Source of the DNA: Dictyobacter formicarum | Lineage (GTDB): Bacteria > Chloroflexota > Ktedonobacteria > Ktedonobacterales > Ktedonobacteraceae | Direction of reading: 5' to 3' | DNA length: 64,000 bases | Assembly (NCBI RefSeq): GCF_016587435.1 | Contig: NZ_BNJJ01000029.1 | Coordinates: 1 to 64,000, forward strand | In this document: positions 47,186-56,013 of the stretch, piece by piece | Numbering within the stretch: the first letter of the stretch is position 1 | How the letters are laid out: each line of letters opens with the position of its first letter | The notes under the pieces: model-generated | The model's input: only the letters and a program-made list of their open reading frames with translations | What the model was told of the DNA's origin: nothing | Databases searched by the model: none | Program-made: the position numbers and the translations under genes

Positions 47186-47217
47186 CGATATCTCTCTATA
47201 AAAATAGAGGGATATCG
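47186..47217. terminator. Hairpin after the anti-sigma gene
   Basis: CGATATC-T-CTCTAT pairs with ATAGAG-G-GATATCG around a short A-rich loop, 8 bases after the stop codon. There is no T tract, so strength is uncertain. Confidence 0.55.
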
Positions 47218-47307
47218 ATTACACCTGGCCTACTTTTCCTATCTCCGTACTTCTAGCTTGTTTATATTGCACGATTCAGAAGTGCCTGAAGCAAAATCTC
47301 CACTTGA

Positions 47308-47324
47308 ACCGTATACTATACGGT
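47308..47324. promoter_or_regulatory. 17-bp perfect dyad, likely operator
   Basis: ACCGTATACTATACGGT has 8-bp arms around a central C and contains a TATACT -10-like core. It lies 313 bp before the small HTH gene. A homodimeric repressor or activator is the likely binder. Confidence 0.5.
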
Positions 47325-47636
47325 GAGAAAATTCTTCAAAATGTTCTTGCCCGAAAATGATTGGCTAAATAGCGATCATACGTCTGTTTTGACAATTTCA
47401 CTGCAAGGTTTAGGCCTCTATATGCGTTTACTATAGAGGACTGCCTTTGATGTGTTTTAGATTAAAAGGTTATTGTTGACGTTGAAAAGTTCTTATTATT
47501 GTGTCACTGGACAACAACCTGTACCATCTGGTATGCTATTTAATGAAAATAGAGAAAGTGTATGCAGGTTTTGCAACAGTCGTCTTCTCTTGCAATGGCG
47601 CCAGAGAGGCTAGTATAACACCTCGAAGGAGAGGAC

Positions 47637-47846
47637 ATGAAAGTAGCAACTAAAGTGAGAATGACAAGATCTCACGGTATCCCCAATTTACGTGTGCTTC
47701 GCCAAAAGAAAGGGCTGAGTTTAGGACAACTTGCTGACCTTTCGGGTCTTCGACGCGACACTATTACTCATCTTGAAACGGGTCGCGAAGAGGCTCAACC
47801 ATATCACTTACGTATTTTAGCTCGTGTGTTGGGGTTCCTACTTTAG
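47637..47846 (+). CDS. Small XRE-type helix-turn-helix regulator
   Basis: 69 residues, essentially one Cro/C1-type HTH domain: LRVLRQKKGLSLGQLADLSG, then LRRDTITHLETGRE, with the usual recognition helix, and a final helix HLRILARVLGFLL. It is shorter than most XRE proteins but complete as a domain. AAGGAGAGG lies just upstream of the ATG. A perfect dyad at 47308-47324 in its upstream region may be its site, which is inference. Confidence 0.8.
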   Translation: MKVATKVRMTRSHGIPNLRVLRQKKGLSLGQLADLSGLRRDTITHLETGREEAQPYHLRILARVLGFLL

Positions 47847-47933
47847 ATCTGGTCTCTTAAGCAAGTGACTCTTTAGGATTAATGCCTGGACATCTCTAAG
47901 ATGCCTTTCTAGCCATTCTTCCTTCATTTTATA

Positions 47934-47985
47934 AATATTCGTTTATGCTCTGCTACTCAAAACAGAGCATAAACGAATATTTTTT
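47934..47985 (+). terminator. Strong terminator after the XRE gene
   Basis: A perfect 19-bp stem, AATATTCGTTTATGCTCTG (47934-47952) with its complement at 47963-47981, 10-base loop, followed by a T run. Confidence 0.88.
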
Positions 47986-48126
47986 GTTGGCAATTCCTTG
48001 ACTTTTCCTTTTGTGCTACGTATATTTTAATTGATTAGATAATTAATTGTTTTTGTTCTTACATAACATAGAGGGCTATTCGCTACATGGTTAGCGGGAC
48101 CGTGGTATGGAAAGTGGAGATTATAT

Positions 48127-48735
48127 ATGGCAAGAACTCCGAAAATAGTGGAGGATCGGCGTGAGCAAATTTTAGCGGCTGCCATCAGTGTCTTTGCCCG
48201 GAAAGGTTTTAGTCGTGCTACCAACAAAGATATTGCTCGTGAAGCCGGGATTACTCCTGGCTTGATCTATCATTATTTTGAGAATAAAGAGGCGCTGCTC
48301 AACGCAATAGTAGAAAATTATTCCCCATTAAGTGCGCTACGTTCTTTGCCTGCCGGTGTCGTTGAACTACCACCAGAGGCCTTTTTGCATGCGGTTTTGC
48401 CGCAGATTTTGCAAGTTGTTGAAAGCGAAACCTTTATACAGCTTATCCGTGTCTTTCTGCCTGAAGTGTTATACAATCCAGAAATTACACCGGTGAGCAC
48501 CCGTATTTTCCAACAAGTAACAGCCTTCCTGGATCAGTACCTTACACGCAGGATGGTGCTAGGTGACCTTCGAACGGTTGATGCCAGCCTGGTTTCTCAG
48601 TCTATAATTAGCAACGTTGTCGGCTTTGTTATGCGCCGTCAGATTTTGCGTGATCCTCTTGTCACGCATTATACCCATGCACAGATTGTTGACACGATCG
48701 TCGATATAACCTTTAGGGGACTATTACCACGCTAG
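48127..48735 (+). CDS. TetR-family transcriptional regulator
   Basis: 202 residues. The N-terminal DNA-binding domain reads REQILAAAISVFARKGF then TNKDIAREAGITPGLIYHYFENKEALL, the full TetR signature. The C-terminal ligand domain is all-helical and divergent, so the ligand is unknown. GGAG lies 8 bases before the ATG. An AT-rich partial dyad (TTAATT...AATTAA) near 48028-48050, about 80 bp upstream, could be its own operator. The downstream dehydrogenase pair is a candidate target. Confidence 0.9.
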   Translation: MARTPKIVEDRREQILAAAISVFARKGFSRATNKDIAREAGITPGLIYHYFENKEALLNAIVENYSPLSALRSLPAGVVELPPEAFLHAVLPQILQVVESETFIQLIRVFLPEVLYNPEITPVSTRIFQQVTAFLDQYLTRRMVLGDLRTVDASLVSQSIISNVVGFVMRRQILRDPLVTHYTHAQIVDTIVDITFRGLLPR

Positions 48736-48978
48736 AGTGTTCCAACCTGCCTCTGTATCGACAAACGCGAATGATCCACTGCTATCGATTATCACACGCC
48801 GATTTCTTCCCACATAAGTTCCTCCCTTGAAATCTCTACTATATATGGTATGCTACGTACTGTTGGGTAGGCTTTGGTATGCAGTAGAGTTATTATCATT
48901 CTATGTATATATGTCTATAACCGCCTCAACGGTATGTTACTTATTCTATCTATTAGTAGACAAGGAGTGTTACCGGGA

Positions 48979-50076
48979 ATGACGAGCGAAACGCAAAATA
49001 AAAAAATTCGTATAGGCATTATTGGTTTAGGGTTTGGCGGAGAGAGTGCGCTCAAGGGTTTTCGATTGTTGCCAGATGTTGAGGCGGTAGCGTTGGCTGG
49101 ACTTGAGGAGGATCGCCTGGCCTATTTAGGCGATACATTTGGTATTCCAGCTACGAGCCGTTACCGGGATTATCAAGATCTGCTGGCCATTGAGGATCTT
49201 GATGCAGTCAGTGTGGCTGTTCCTAACGCTTTACACGCTCCCATTGCTACCGCTGCTTTAGAGCGGGGGTTGCATGTGCTGTGTGAGAAACCTCTGGCCC
49301 GCAACAGCGAAGAGGCCGAGGCTATGGTGCAGGCCGCGACTAAGGCGAACCGCGTCTTGCAGGTTGTCTTCAATCATCGCGAGCGCAATGATGTACAGAC
49401 ATTAAAACGCTATATTGATGATGGTAAATTAGGTAATATTTATTATGCCAAAGCTTACTGGATGCGTCGTCGCGGTATTCCAGGTGCTGGCTCGTGGTTC
49501 GTCAATAAAAACATAGCTGGCGGCGGTCCGCTGATTGATCTGGGTGTGCATGTGCTGGATATGGCTCTCTATCTGCTTGAAGAACCTTCTGTATTGACAG
49601 TGAGCGCTTCGACTTATAATGAACTGGGTAGTCGCGGTGTCGGTTTTGATCCAAATGCACGCAAATCGGGAGTTGGCCATGGTTATGAGGTTGAGGATCT
49701 GGCTACCGCCTTCCTGCGCCTCTCAACCGGTGGAACACTGCTCCTGGAGACTAGCTGGGCAACCCATAGCAGCGCTCAGGATGATTATGGAATTGTTCTT
49801 TATGGAACCGAGGGCGGCGCTGATATTCGCGTCAAGAACTATAATACAGAGAATACCGTGACCATCTATACCGATATTGCCGGTGTGCCATCTGAGATTC
49901 ATCCTCATACGCGTGGTGGCCAGTTCCATAATGCGGTGACCAGGGAGTTTATCGAGCGTATCACCAGTGGCAACTGGTCTCTTTACAATGGGGCTGATGG
50001 CCTGCGCCGCGCTCGTATTATCGACGCCTGTTATGCATCCGCTTTGCAGGGACGCGAGGTTATGATCGAGTCATAA
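48979..50076 (+). CDS. Gfo/Idh/MocA-family oxidoreductase
   Basis: 365 residues. The N-terminal Rossmann fold has IGIIGLGFGGESALKGF, followed by VAVPNALHAPIATAALERGLHVLCEKPLA near 75-105 with the family Lys in EKP. The C-terminal sheet domain has GGGPLIDLGVHVLDMALYLL near 178, holding the catalytic Asp-x-x-x-His pair. It probably oxidises a sugar or cyclitol with NAD(P)+. The frame is open to 48874, but ATG 48979 begins the normal domain. The SDR gene starts 38 bases after its stop, so both act in one pathway. Confidence 0.92.
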   Translation: MTSETQNKKIRIGIIGLGFGGESALKGFRLLPDVEAVALAGLEEDRLAYLGDTFGIPATSRYRDYQDLLAIEDLDAVSVAVPNALHAPIATAALERGLHVLCEKPLARNSEEAEAMVQAATKANRVLQVVFNHRERNDVQTLKRYIDDGKLGNIYYAKAYWMRRRGIPGAGSWFVNKNIAGGGPLIDLGVHVLDMALYLLEEPSVLTVSASTYNELGSRGVGFDPNARKSGVGHGYEVEDLATAFLRLSTGGTLLLETSWATHSSAQDDYGIVLYGTEGGADIRVKNYNTENTVTIYTDIAGVPSEIHPHTRGGQFHNAVTREFIERITSGNWSLYNGADGLRRARIIDACYASALQGREVMIES

Positions 50077-50114
50077 TCATTCATAAATCAGGTTTTGTAT
50101 TAAAGGAGATTTTT

Positions 50115-50891
50115 ATGGAAGAGACAACGCAGACAAAGGCCGCTTTAATCACAGGGGGATCCCGTGGAATTGGGGCGGAGACTGTCCTGGCATTGGCCGA
50201 TCGTGGCTATGATGTGTCTTTTAACTTTCGCAATAAGGCCGCGCGCGCTGATGAAGTTGTCTCTCAAGCTATCCGGCGAGGTGTGCAGGCTCTGGCAGTG
50301 GGTTGCGATATTACGCGCCCTGAGGACAGAGCTCGCCTGTTTGTCGAAGTGCAGCAGTGGCACGCTCAACTGGATGTGTTAATCCTTAATGCTTCTGGTG
50401 GTCTGGAGAAGGATGCGCTGGCGCTCGATCCTGACTATCCCATGCATATCAATCGGGATGCCCAAATGGCCCTGGTTGACCTGGCGCTGCCCCTGCTACG
50501 TCCCGGTGGCGCAATTGTGTTTATTACCAGCCACTGGGCCCATCTGTATGGGCATGGCATTCAGCATGTACCTACCTATGAGCCAGTTGCGAAATCCAAG
50601 TATGCTGGTGAGCAGGCTTTGAGAGCGCGCCAGCAAGAGTTTGCTGACCGGGGCATTCGTTTTGTAGTGGTAACGGGCGATCTCATTGAAGGTACCATTA
50701 CTCCAAAGCTTTTAGAGCGTTCAGCACCCGGTCTGGCTGCCAGTCGTAGCCATCAGGCTGGCCCATTGCCTACCGCTGCCGAAATGGGTGAAGCTATTGC
50801 TATTGCTGCTACCGATGCAACCATTCCTGACGGGCATACCATCGTTATCGGTGGCTCCCTCGAATCACTGCTCTCTGAGAGCGCCTCATAA
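50115..50891 (+). CDS. Short-chain dehydrogenase/reductase (SDR)
   Basis: 258 residues with an SDR Rossmann fold: TGGSRGIGAET near 14 for cofactor binding and LILNASGG near 92 in place of NNAG. The catalytic Ser is in FITSHWAH near 140. The next motif reads YEPVAKSKYAGE, so the usual YxxxK is not in standard register; see findings. It is co-transcribed with the Gfo/Idh gene and has AAAGGAG 6 bases before the ATG. A carbonyl or sugar substrate is likely. Confidence 0.88.
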   Translation: MEETTQTKAALITGGSRGIGAETVLALADRGYDVSFNFRNKAARADEVVSQAIRRGVQALAVGCDITRPEDRARLFVEVQQWHAQLDVLILNASGGLEKDALALDPDYPMHINRDAQMALVDLALPLLRPGGAIVFITSHWAHLYGHGIQHVPTYEPVAKSKYAGEQALRARQQEFADRGIRFVVVTGDLIEGTITPKLLERSAPGLAASRSHQAGPLPTAAEMGEAIAIAATDATIPDGHTIVIGGSLESLLSESAS

Positions 50892-50969
50892 TAAATGAGG
50901 TCAGGATTTGTTATGTGAGCTGACCTGGGTTGTGTGCTCTGGTAGGAGCGGCTGGACAAGAGAATAGGT

Positions 50970-51000
50970 AGCAGGAGGCCACACGGCCTCCTGCTTTTTT
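50970..51000. terminator. Bidirectional terminator between SDR and kinase genes
   Basis: AGCAGGAGGCC/GGCCTCCTGCT with a 4-base loop and a T run on the plus strand, between convergent stops. Confidence 0.9.
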
Positions 51001-51004
51001 TGAG

Positions 51005-52201
51005 CTACGAGAGCACTGGTTGAGCTGGTTGGAAGGCTGGATAGTAAGGGGACTCTTCCGTATCTGGCCAGAGCAAGCGCATCTTCTGGGCCAGCTTGTA
51101 GAGCGTATTGCCGATGGCCTGCATATATCCACAGGACGCGCTCAAGTGCGCGGCGTTTTCGAAGAACAGCAGATAACGTTGGCGATCGGTCAAGGCCATA
51201 ATAAAGCGGTCCTGGGGCAGGATAACTTCTAGTGGTACCATGGTATGAAAGCCAAGCACCCAGGATATGGCAGCTTCAACCAGACCGTGGTAGAACAGTG
51301 TATCATCCGCTGCAGCCGGGCAACCCTGGCTGAGCTCGCTACGGTAGCGTGCCTCCATGCGAAGAACAACGCTTTCAGGTATTCGATAGAGGCAACGACA
51401 GGTTGGAAATGGTACCCGGCCGTAAGCTCCCTCTAGCAGTGCATGGGTATACATGCCACCCTCAAAGTCGATCATGCGCACGCCCTGTGGAGTTTGAATG
51501 ATATTATCGGGGCAGGCATCTCCTTGCATAAAGGCCAGAAATGGACCTGGATTGGTCAAGGCTGCTTGTAGGGTTTGCAGTTCCTGGTCGACTCCAGGTT
51601 CAGGTTGCACATTAAGGGTCGTAACGATCTTTTCTATTTGTGCCTGTAGCCAGTCGAAGCTAAAATACCGGCTTTCCTCTCGCTGTCCCAGTGCCGCCCG
51701 TATGGCTGTGTATTCGGCTTGCTTGCCTATTGAGAGTGCATGCAGACGTCCATGTACGCCTGCATAATCTAGCAAAGCGGCTGCAGCCAGCGCGCCATCA
51801 TGACCTAACAATATCTGATTGAGCTGCTGACCAGGTCCAAGATCCTCCATAACAAACATGCTTAGATTTTGATCGCCAGCATAGAATCTTGGTGCCAGCG
51901 GCTGTTCAGGCGATAATGCCTGTATGAATTGCAGGCTGGCCCATTCATTCAAGAAGAGCTGATTGGCCTGTGGTAGTGGCGTACCATCGGGTTCACTGGC
52001 CTGTTTAATAATGACGCCGGGAGCCAGTAAAGCTGGTCCTTCCAGTAAGGAGCAACGGTAGACCCGGGAACGCTGGCTACCTCCTAGATCTTCGCCCGCG
52101 CCAAGGCGAATGGTAGTGCCATAGTGACTACTCAACAGTTTTTCAGCCTGCGCAATGGTCTCAACTACTTGCAGAGGCTGCGTTGTCTGGTCCTGTGACA
52201 T
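51005..52201 (-). CDS. APH-like small-molecule kinase
   Basis: 398 residues with the aminoglycoside-phosphotransferase/choline-kinase fold. The ATP-lobe Lys is in PGVIIKQASEPD near 64. MFVMEDLG near 117 is the hinge. The catalytic loop FMQGDACPDNIIQ near 224-236 corresponds to HGDxxxxN with the His replaced by Gln, and MIDFEGG near 245 is the metal-binding Asp. Substrates in this family range from antibiotics to sugars and amines, so resistance should not be assumed. It is a single gene convergent with the SDR. Confidence 0.82.
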   Translation of the reverse strand: MSQDQTTQPLQVVETIAQAEKLLSSHYGTTIRLGAGEDLGGSQRSRVYRCSLLEGPALLAPGVIIKQASEPDGTPLPQANQLFLNEWASLQFIQALSPEQPLAPRFYAGDQNLSMFVMEDLGPGQQLNQILLGHDGALAAAALLDYAGVHGRLHALSIGKQAEYTAIRAALGQREESRYFSFDWLQAQIEKIVTTLNVQPEPGVDQELQTLQAALTNPGPFLAFMQGDACPDNIIQTPQGVRMIDFEGGMYTHALLEGAYGRVPFPTCRCLYRIPESVVLRMEARYRSELSQGCPAAADDTLFYHGLVEAAISWVLGFHTMVPLEVILPQDRFIMALTDRQRYLLFFENAAHLSASCGYMQAIGNTLYKLAQKMRLLWPDTEESPYYPAFQPAQPVLS

Positions 52202-52512
52202 AGGTTCCGTCCTTTATAGTCATCTCTGGTTATGACTGATTGTATGCTTAGTACGCCGATAGAAATTATTTTTCCTCTGCATCAAATCTTCCATGGTTAC
52301 TGATCAGTTTGCGGCGGAGCGAGGCCGCCTCAGTATAATAGACAGCGTTTGAGAATCCTGTTGACTTGCTTTTCACTATAGTGTACTCCATTTTCAGATG
52401 ATTGGCATGTAAATATAGGGCATGTAATACAACTTCAGGGTTATAGTAGACGTAATGTAAAAGGAAAGTGTATACTCATCTTTAGTGTTCTTCGAGAGAG
52501 AGGTCTTACAGG
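52202..52512. other. Intergenic region, no gene seen
   Basis: A divergent gap between the kinase and the small membrane protein. Only ordinary AT-rich promoter-like sequence is visible. Confidence 0.3.
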
Positions 52513-52935
52513 ATGGCACCCCAGATGGATTCACAGGAGCAGCGCCCTAATCCTTCTACCTATCAAGGTTACGAAGGTACGGCAGCATATCGCCAGAATA
52601 TACCACCCTATGAACGTGAGCAGGCAGCTTATGGTCAGCCGGCTGGTGAGAATAAATTTGCAGACGATAATTTTGTGGAGGCTGTGGCTCAACGTCTGGG
52701 CCAGCGCTTAACACAAAATCAAAATTTTGGTGGCAAAATACACCAGCCAGGCAGCACCAGGTCTAAAGCTTCATCCGGACAGCGCCTGGCGCTGGCAATT
52801 GTTTCAATTGGAGTACTTGTTCCTCTTTCAGGTATTCTCCTGAGTGGTGTAGGTGGTGCTATCGGCTTTGCCTCACTTATCGTGGCTGGTGGCATTATCG
52901 CCCTTGTCAACCTGATTTTTAACCTGTTAGGATAA
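52513..52935 (+). CDS. Small membrane protein with hydrophilic N-terminal half
   Basis: 140 residues, no known family. The first 90 residues are rich in Gln, Pro, Tyr and Asn (PPYEREQAAYGQP) and probably disordered. The last 48 form two hydrophobic helices (LALAIVSIGVLVPLSGILL and GFASLIVAGGIIALVNLIF) separated by Gly residues. GAGAGAGGT lies 8 bases from the ATG. The style resembles the protein at 29457, though they are not similar in sequence. Confidence 0.65.
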   Translation: MAPQMDSQEQRPNPSTYQGYEGTAAYRQNIPPYEREQAAYGQPAGENKFADDNFVEAVAQRLGQRLTQNQNFGGKIHQPGSTRSKASSGQRLALAIVSIGVLVPLSGILLSGVGGAIGFASLIVAGGIIALVNLIFNLLG

Positions 52936-52954
52936 CATCAAAAATGGGAGCCCA

Positions 52955-53008
52955 AAAAAAGGTGTTATGAGTTGCAGAAAATGTGCTGCCAATCATAACA
53001 CCTTTTTT
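52955..53008. terminator. Bidirectional terminator
   Basis: AAAAAAGGTGTTATGA (52955-52970) pairs with TCATAACACCTTTTTT (52993-53008), giving T tracts on both strands between convergent genes. Confidence 0.85.
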
Positions 53009-54758
53009 AGCCTTTCTCTATTTCGTTTTTGATGGTGGTGATAGTGTCATTCAGCTGGCTAATGCGAGCCTGGATCTCGGTGGTTTTTTGCTGCTCGGCA
53101 CGCACGAATCGTGTATATGGAGCGATAGCATCTTCGATACGATTGATGGAGTTCTGTAGTTCTTTGCGAAACTGCTCGCTCATGGCCGAAGTCAGACCCT
53201 GTTGCAACTCCATCATTTTTTCGTCAAAAGCTCTTTTTGCCTGCTTACGGCGCAGCGGAATAATACCATAACCGACCAACAGCAGGCCCAGTCCCGCGAT
53301 GATGCCGGTAACGTCGGCTGCCAGTGTACCCATAAAAGCGACGATTAATGCTCCCAGGCCGATGCCTCCAGCTCCAGTGATCACTGCCTGGGCCACCGTA
53401 TTGCGCATGTCCTGAGATAACTGTGTAGACTCTGCTTCCTGGTCATAGGTTTGGATTACTCCCGTCACGGTATGCGAGACCGATTGCAGGAGGAGACGGC
53501 GGTTATAATCAAACTGGCGACTAACGGTTCCGATCATGTGATCATCACGGCGCAGGCTTACTTCGCGTCGCCGATCGATATATTCCATGATGTTTTGCCA
53601 GAAATGATGTTCTTGTTCAACCATCCAATCGATCATCTCCTGGACGGCATGTTCAATGCGAGCGGCGCTATCGCCCAGGACCTCGTGCTCAAATTCGCGG
53701 CGGATACGCTCACTCTGTACCAGATCCAGAATACGGCGCAGGCGAATGGTATCTTCGAAGAAGTAATCACCACGCTGGCGCATCTCCAGGACAATGTTGG
53801 TGATCTCAGTGAGGCGATGCTTGAAGTTGCGCTCCATGTCCTCGCGATAGAAGGTCAGTTGCTTCTCGATATTGGTGACGGTGCGCGCATCTTCGGCCAG
53901 TAATTTGGCGCGCTCCTCTACCGAGGCCCGCGTTTGATCCAGCAGACGTTGCATTACTCCCAGTGGACTCAATAACTTCAGGCGCACCCGTTCTTTGGCA
54001 TCCAATGTTTCAAACAGATACTCTTCGAGCTTGCCGAAGCGGCTACGTTCCCAGAGCTCAACAGCCTGGTGTCCAACAGCCTGGCGTGCCTGCTGCGCCA
54101 GTAGAGCTGAAACTGGAAAGATATCTGCCCGAAAGCCCAGTAGTTGTTGGCAGTTGTTAGCAATGAATGTGGTAATTTTCTGTAGCTCTTCTGGTGAGCG
54201 CAACAGATCGATTTTATTAAGAATGAAAATGACTTTCTTACCCCAGGCCCGGATGCGCTCCAGGAAGCTTTTTTCGCTCTGCGTGAAGGGTCGATCAGTT
54301 GAGGTGACAAACAATATCAGATCACTACGAGGCACGAATTCTTCGGTCAGGCGTTGATGTTTGAGCAGAATGGCGTTGACGCCGGGTGTGTCCACAATAC
54401 TGATGTCGCGCAAGAACTCTGCTGGATAGTCCATTTCGAGGATATCTCGTGCCAGCATATGTTGCGATTGTTCCGCACCATGGCGCAAGATAGTCACCTG
54501 GTGTGTTGTAGGGATAACACCTTCTTCTAATACCTCGTCATGAAGCAAGGCATTAATGCAGGCGGATTTGCCTGCATTAAATTCGCCTACAATGACCAGC
54601 AAGAATAGATCATCGAGCGAGGCTGTGACCTGTCGCAGGGTTTTCTCATAGGACTCACCGCCCTCAAAATTCTCCAGGCAACTTGCCAGATCAATTGCTA
54701 GCTGTTTTTCTTGTTGTAGCAGGGCACGTTGTCGCTCTTGTAAGATAGATTTGGCCAT
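53007..54758 (-). CDS. Bacterial dynamin-like GTPase
   Basis: 583 residues. The GTPase domain near the N-terminus has GEFNAGKSACINALL near 56 (P-loop), a switch I Thr in GVIPTTHQVT, VDTPGVNAI near 115 and the NKIDLL specificity motif near 172. A long coiled-coil helical region follows (about 250-440). Two hydrophobic helices near 460-495 (GAGGIGLGALIVAFMG and GIIAGLGLLLVGYGII) act as a membrane paddle, and a final coiled coil ends it. Such proteins tubulate or mend membranes. ATG 54758 is chosen since GAGGAG precedes it. It follows the lipid-kinase gene by 69 bases on the same strand. Confidence 0.88.
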   Translation of the reverse strand: MAKSILQERQRALLQQEKQLAIDLASCLENFEGGESYEKTLRQVTASLDDLFLLVIVGEFNAGKSACINALLHDEVLEEGVIPTTHQVTILRHGAEQSQHMLARDILEMDYPAEFLRDISIVDTPGVNAILLKHQRLTEEFVPRSDLILFVTSTDRPFTQSEKSFLERIRAWGKKVIFILNKIDLLRSPEELQKITTFIANNCQQLLGFRADIFPVSALLAQQARQAVGHQAVELWERSRFGKLEEYLFETLDAKERVRLKLLSPLGVMQRLLDQTRASVEERAKLLAEDARTVTNIEKQLTFYREDMERNFKHRLTEITNIVLEMRQRGDYFFEDTIRLRRILDLVQSERIRREFEHEVLGDSAARIEHAVQEMIDWMVEQEHHFWQNIMEYIDRRREVSLRRDDHMIGTVSRQFDYNRRLLLQSVSHTVTGVIQTYDQEAESTQLSQDMRNTVAQAVITGAGGIGLGALIVAFMGTLAADVTGIIAGLGLLLVGYGIIPLRRKQAKRAFDEKMMELQQGLTSAMSEQFRKELQNSINRIEDAIAPYTRFVRAEQQKTTEIQARISQLNDTITTIKNEIEKG

Positions 54759-54827
54759 ACTTTTTATATCTCCTCTGCGTGGCCACTGTTTCGCCATCAT
54801 GATTGATGGTGCTGTAGTAGTAATACG

Positions 54828-55808
54828 TTACAGAGGCTGGCGAGAGAACAGGTCTTTGGGAACTGTGGCCGGTACAATCACTTTTAGGGCCTGTGGCTCA
54901 ACGCTCAAGAGTGTAGGCTCTGCTTCTGAAGTGCTGGTATGGCCCAGCGGTTCTCCATCGACTTGAATGGCAACCGGCTCGTGGGTCGTGATTTTGATGG
55001 TTTCCCCCGTTTCGTAGCGCACCCATTGGTGGCGCTTAGGATGCCGCAACAGGAAGTCGATCAGCATGGCTCCCCGACGTAACAGGCTCTGTCGACGTAC
55101 GACACATAGGTCGAGCAAGCCGTCGTCACATTTGGCTTGCCAGGTATATTTGAGTGCACCACCATAGAGCTGGGTGTTGCCGATAATCACTTGCAGCGCA
55201 TTAGCTTTGATCTCACGTTCTCCCAGGCTGATTGTGGTTCGAAAAGCTGGATAGCGGGCTCCCCACCATGCGGCCACCAGCAAGTAGCCAATAACTCCCA
55301 GGCGTTTAACGGGTTTTTTCTCAACCGCCTGCGTTACCTCACCATCGACCCCCATGCCAACCATGAGCAAGAAATAGCGACCCTGGATCTTGCCCAGATC
55401 GATGCGACGAGTTTGACCATTGAGTAACACATTGCTGGCACCATTGAGATCTAATGGGATGCCTACCTCGCGCGCCCAGACATTGACGGTTCCACTGGGA
55501 AGCACTCCCAGCGCTGTTTCGCTGCCAGCTAGCTCTTGAATTACTTCATGGATGGTGCCATCGCCGCCGATGGCGATGACAACATCCATGTTTTGTTGTA
55601 CCGCCTCGCGCGCCAGGCGTTTGGCATCCCCTCCCGCCTGGGTGAGTTTTAGTTCTGCTTGCCACCCTTGTTTTTTGAGCCCTGAAACGATATGTTTGAT
55701 CTGATGCTCATGGAATATGTAGCTACCTGATGTTGGATTAGCGATCAAGATAGCTTTTGTGCGTTGCTGCCCAGGGGATGAGTTAGCTTTGTTTGTCGTT
55801 TCCTGCAT
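54828..55808 (-). CDS. Diacylglycerol/lipid kinase (DagK/YegS family)
   Basis: 326 residues. The nucleotide site AIGGDGTIHEVIQEL is near 79, and the NPTSG motif is near 24. LGVLPSGTVNVWARE near 102 and the GMGVDGEVTQAVEKK region near 170 complete the DAGK catalytic domain, followed by the beta-sandwich end with VDGEPLG. It phosphorylates a lipid, probably diacylglycerol or a related lipid. ATG 55808 has GAGG 6 bases upstream. The next gene is the dynamin-like GTPase, so a membrane-maintenance operon is likely. Confidence 0.9.
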   Translation of the reverse strand: MQETTNKANSSPGQQRTKAILIANPTSGSYIFHEHQIKHIVSGLKKQGWQAELKLTQAGGDAKRLAREAVQQNMDVVIAIGGDGTIHEVIQELAGSETALGVLPSGTVNVWAREVGIPLDLNGASNVLLNGQTRRIDLGKIQGRYFLLMVGMGVDGEVTQAVEKKPVKRLGVIGYLLVAAWWGARYPAFRTTISLGEREIKANALQVIIGNTQLYGGALKYTWQAKCDDGLLDLCVVRRQSLLRRGAMLIDFLLRHPKRHQWVRYETGETIKITTHEPVAIQVDGEPLGHTSTSEAEPTLLSVEPQALKVIVPATVPKDLFSRQPL

Positions 55809-56013
55809 CACGGACCTCATTAGTGTGTAATGCTCAATACACCTGTAACGTCTTTTACACGTTTAAGTTTTTATTTCTGATACGCCATCATTTATGTCAA
55901 ATGACCAAATGAGCGTATAAAATTTTATGCATGCATGGGTTTATTCCACGCATTTTTGTTACGTATTATCGGCGCATTCGGTTGTAGTGATAGTGTTCGT
56001 GAGCGCTACGAAT

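Noticed and set aside
51005..52201. APH-like gene as an aminoglycoside-resistance determinant
   Set aside because: The fold is shared by many metabolic kinases, the catalytic His is replaced by Gln, and no resistance context is present.
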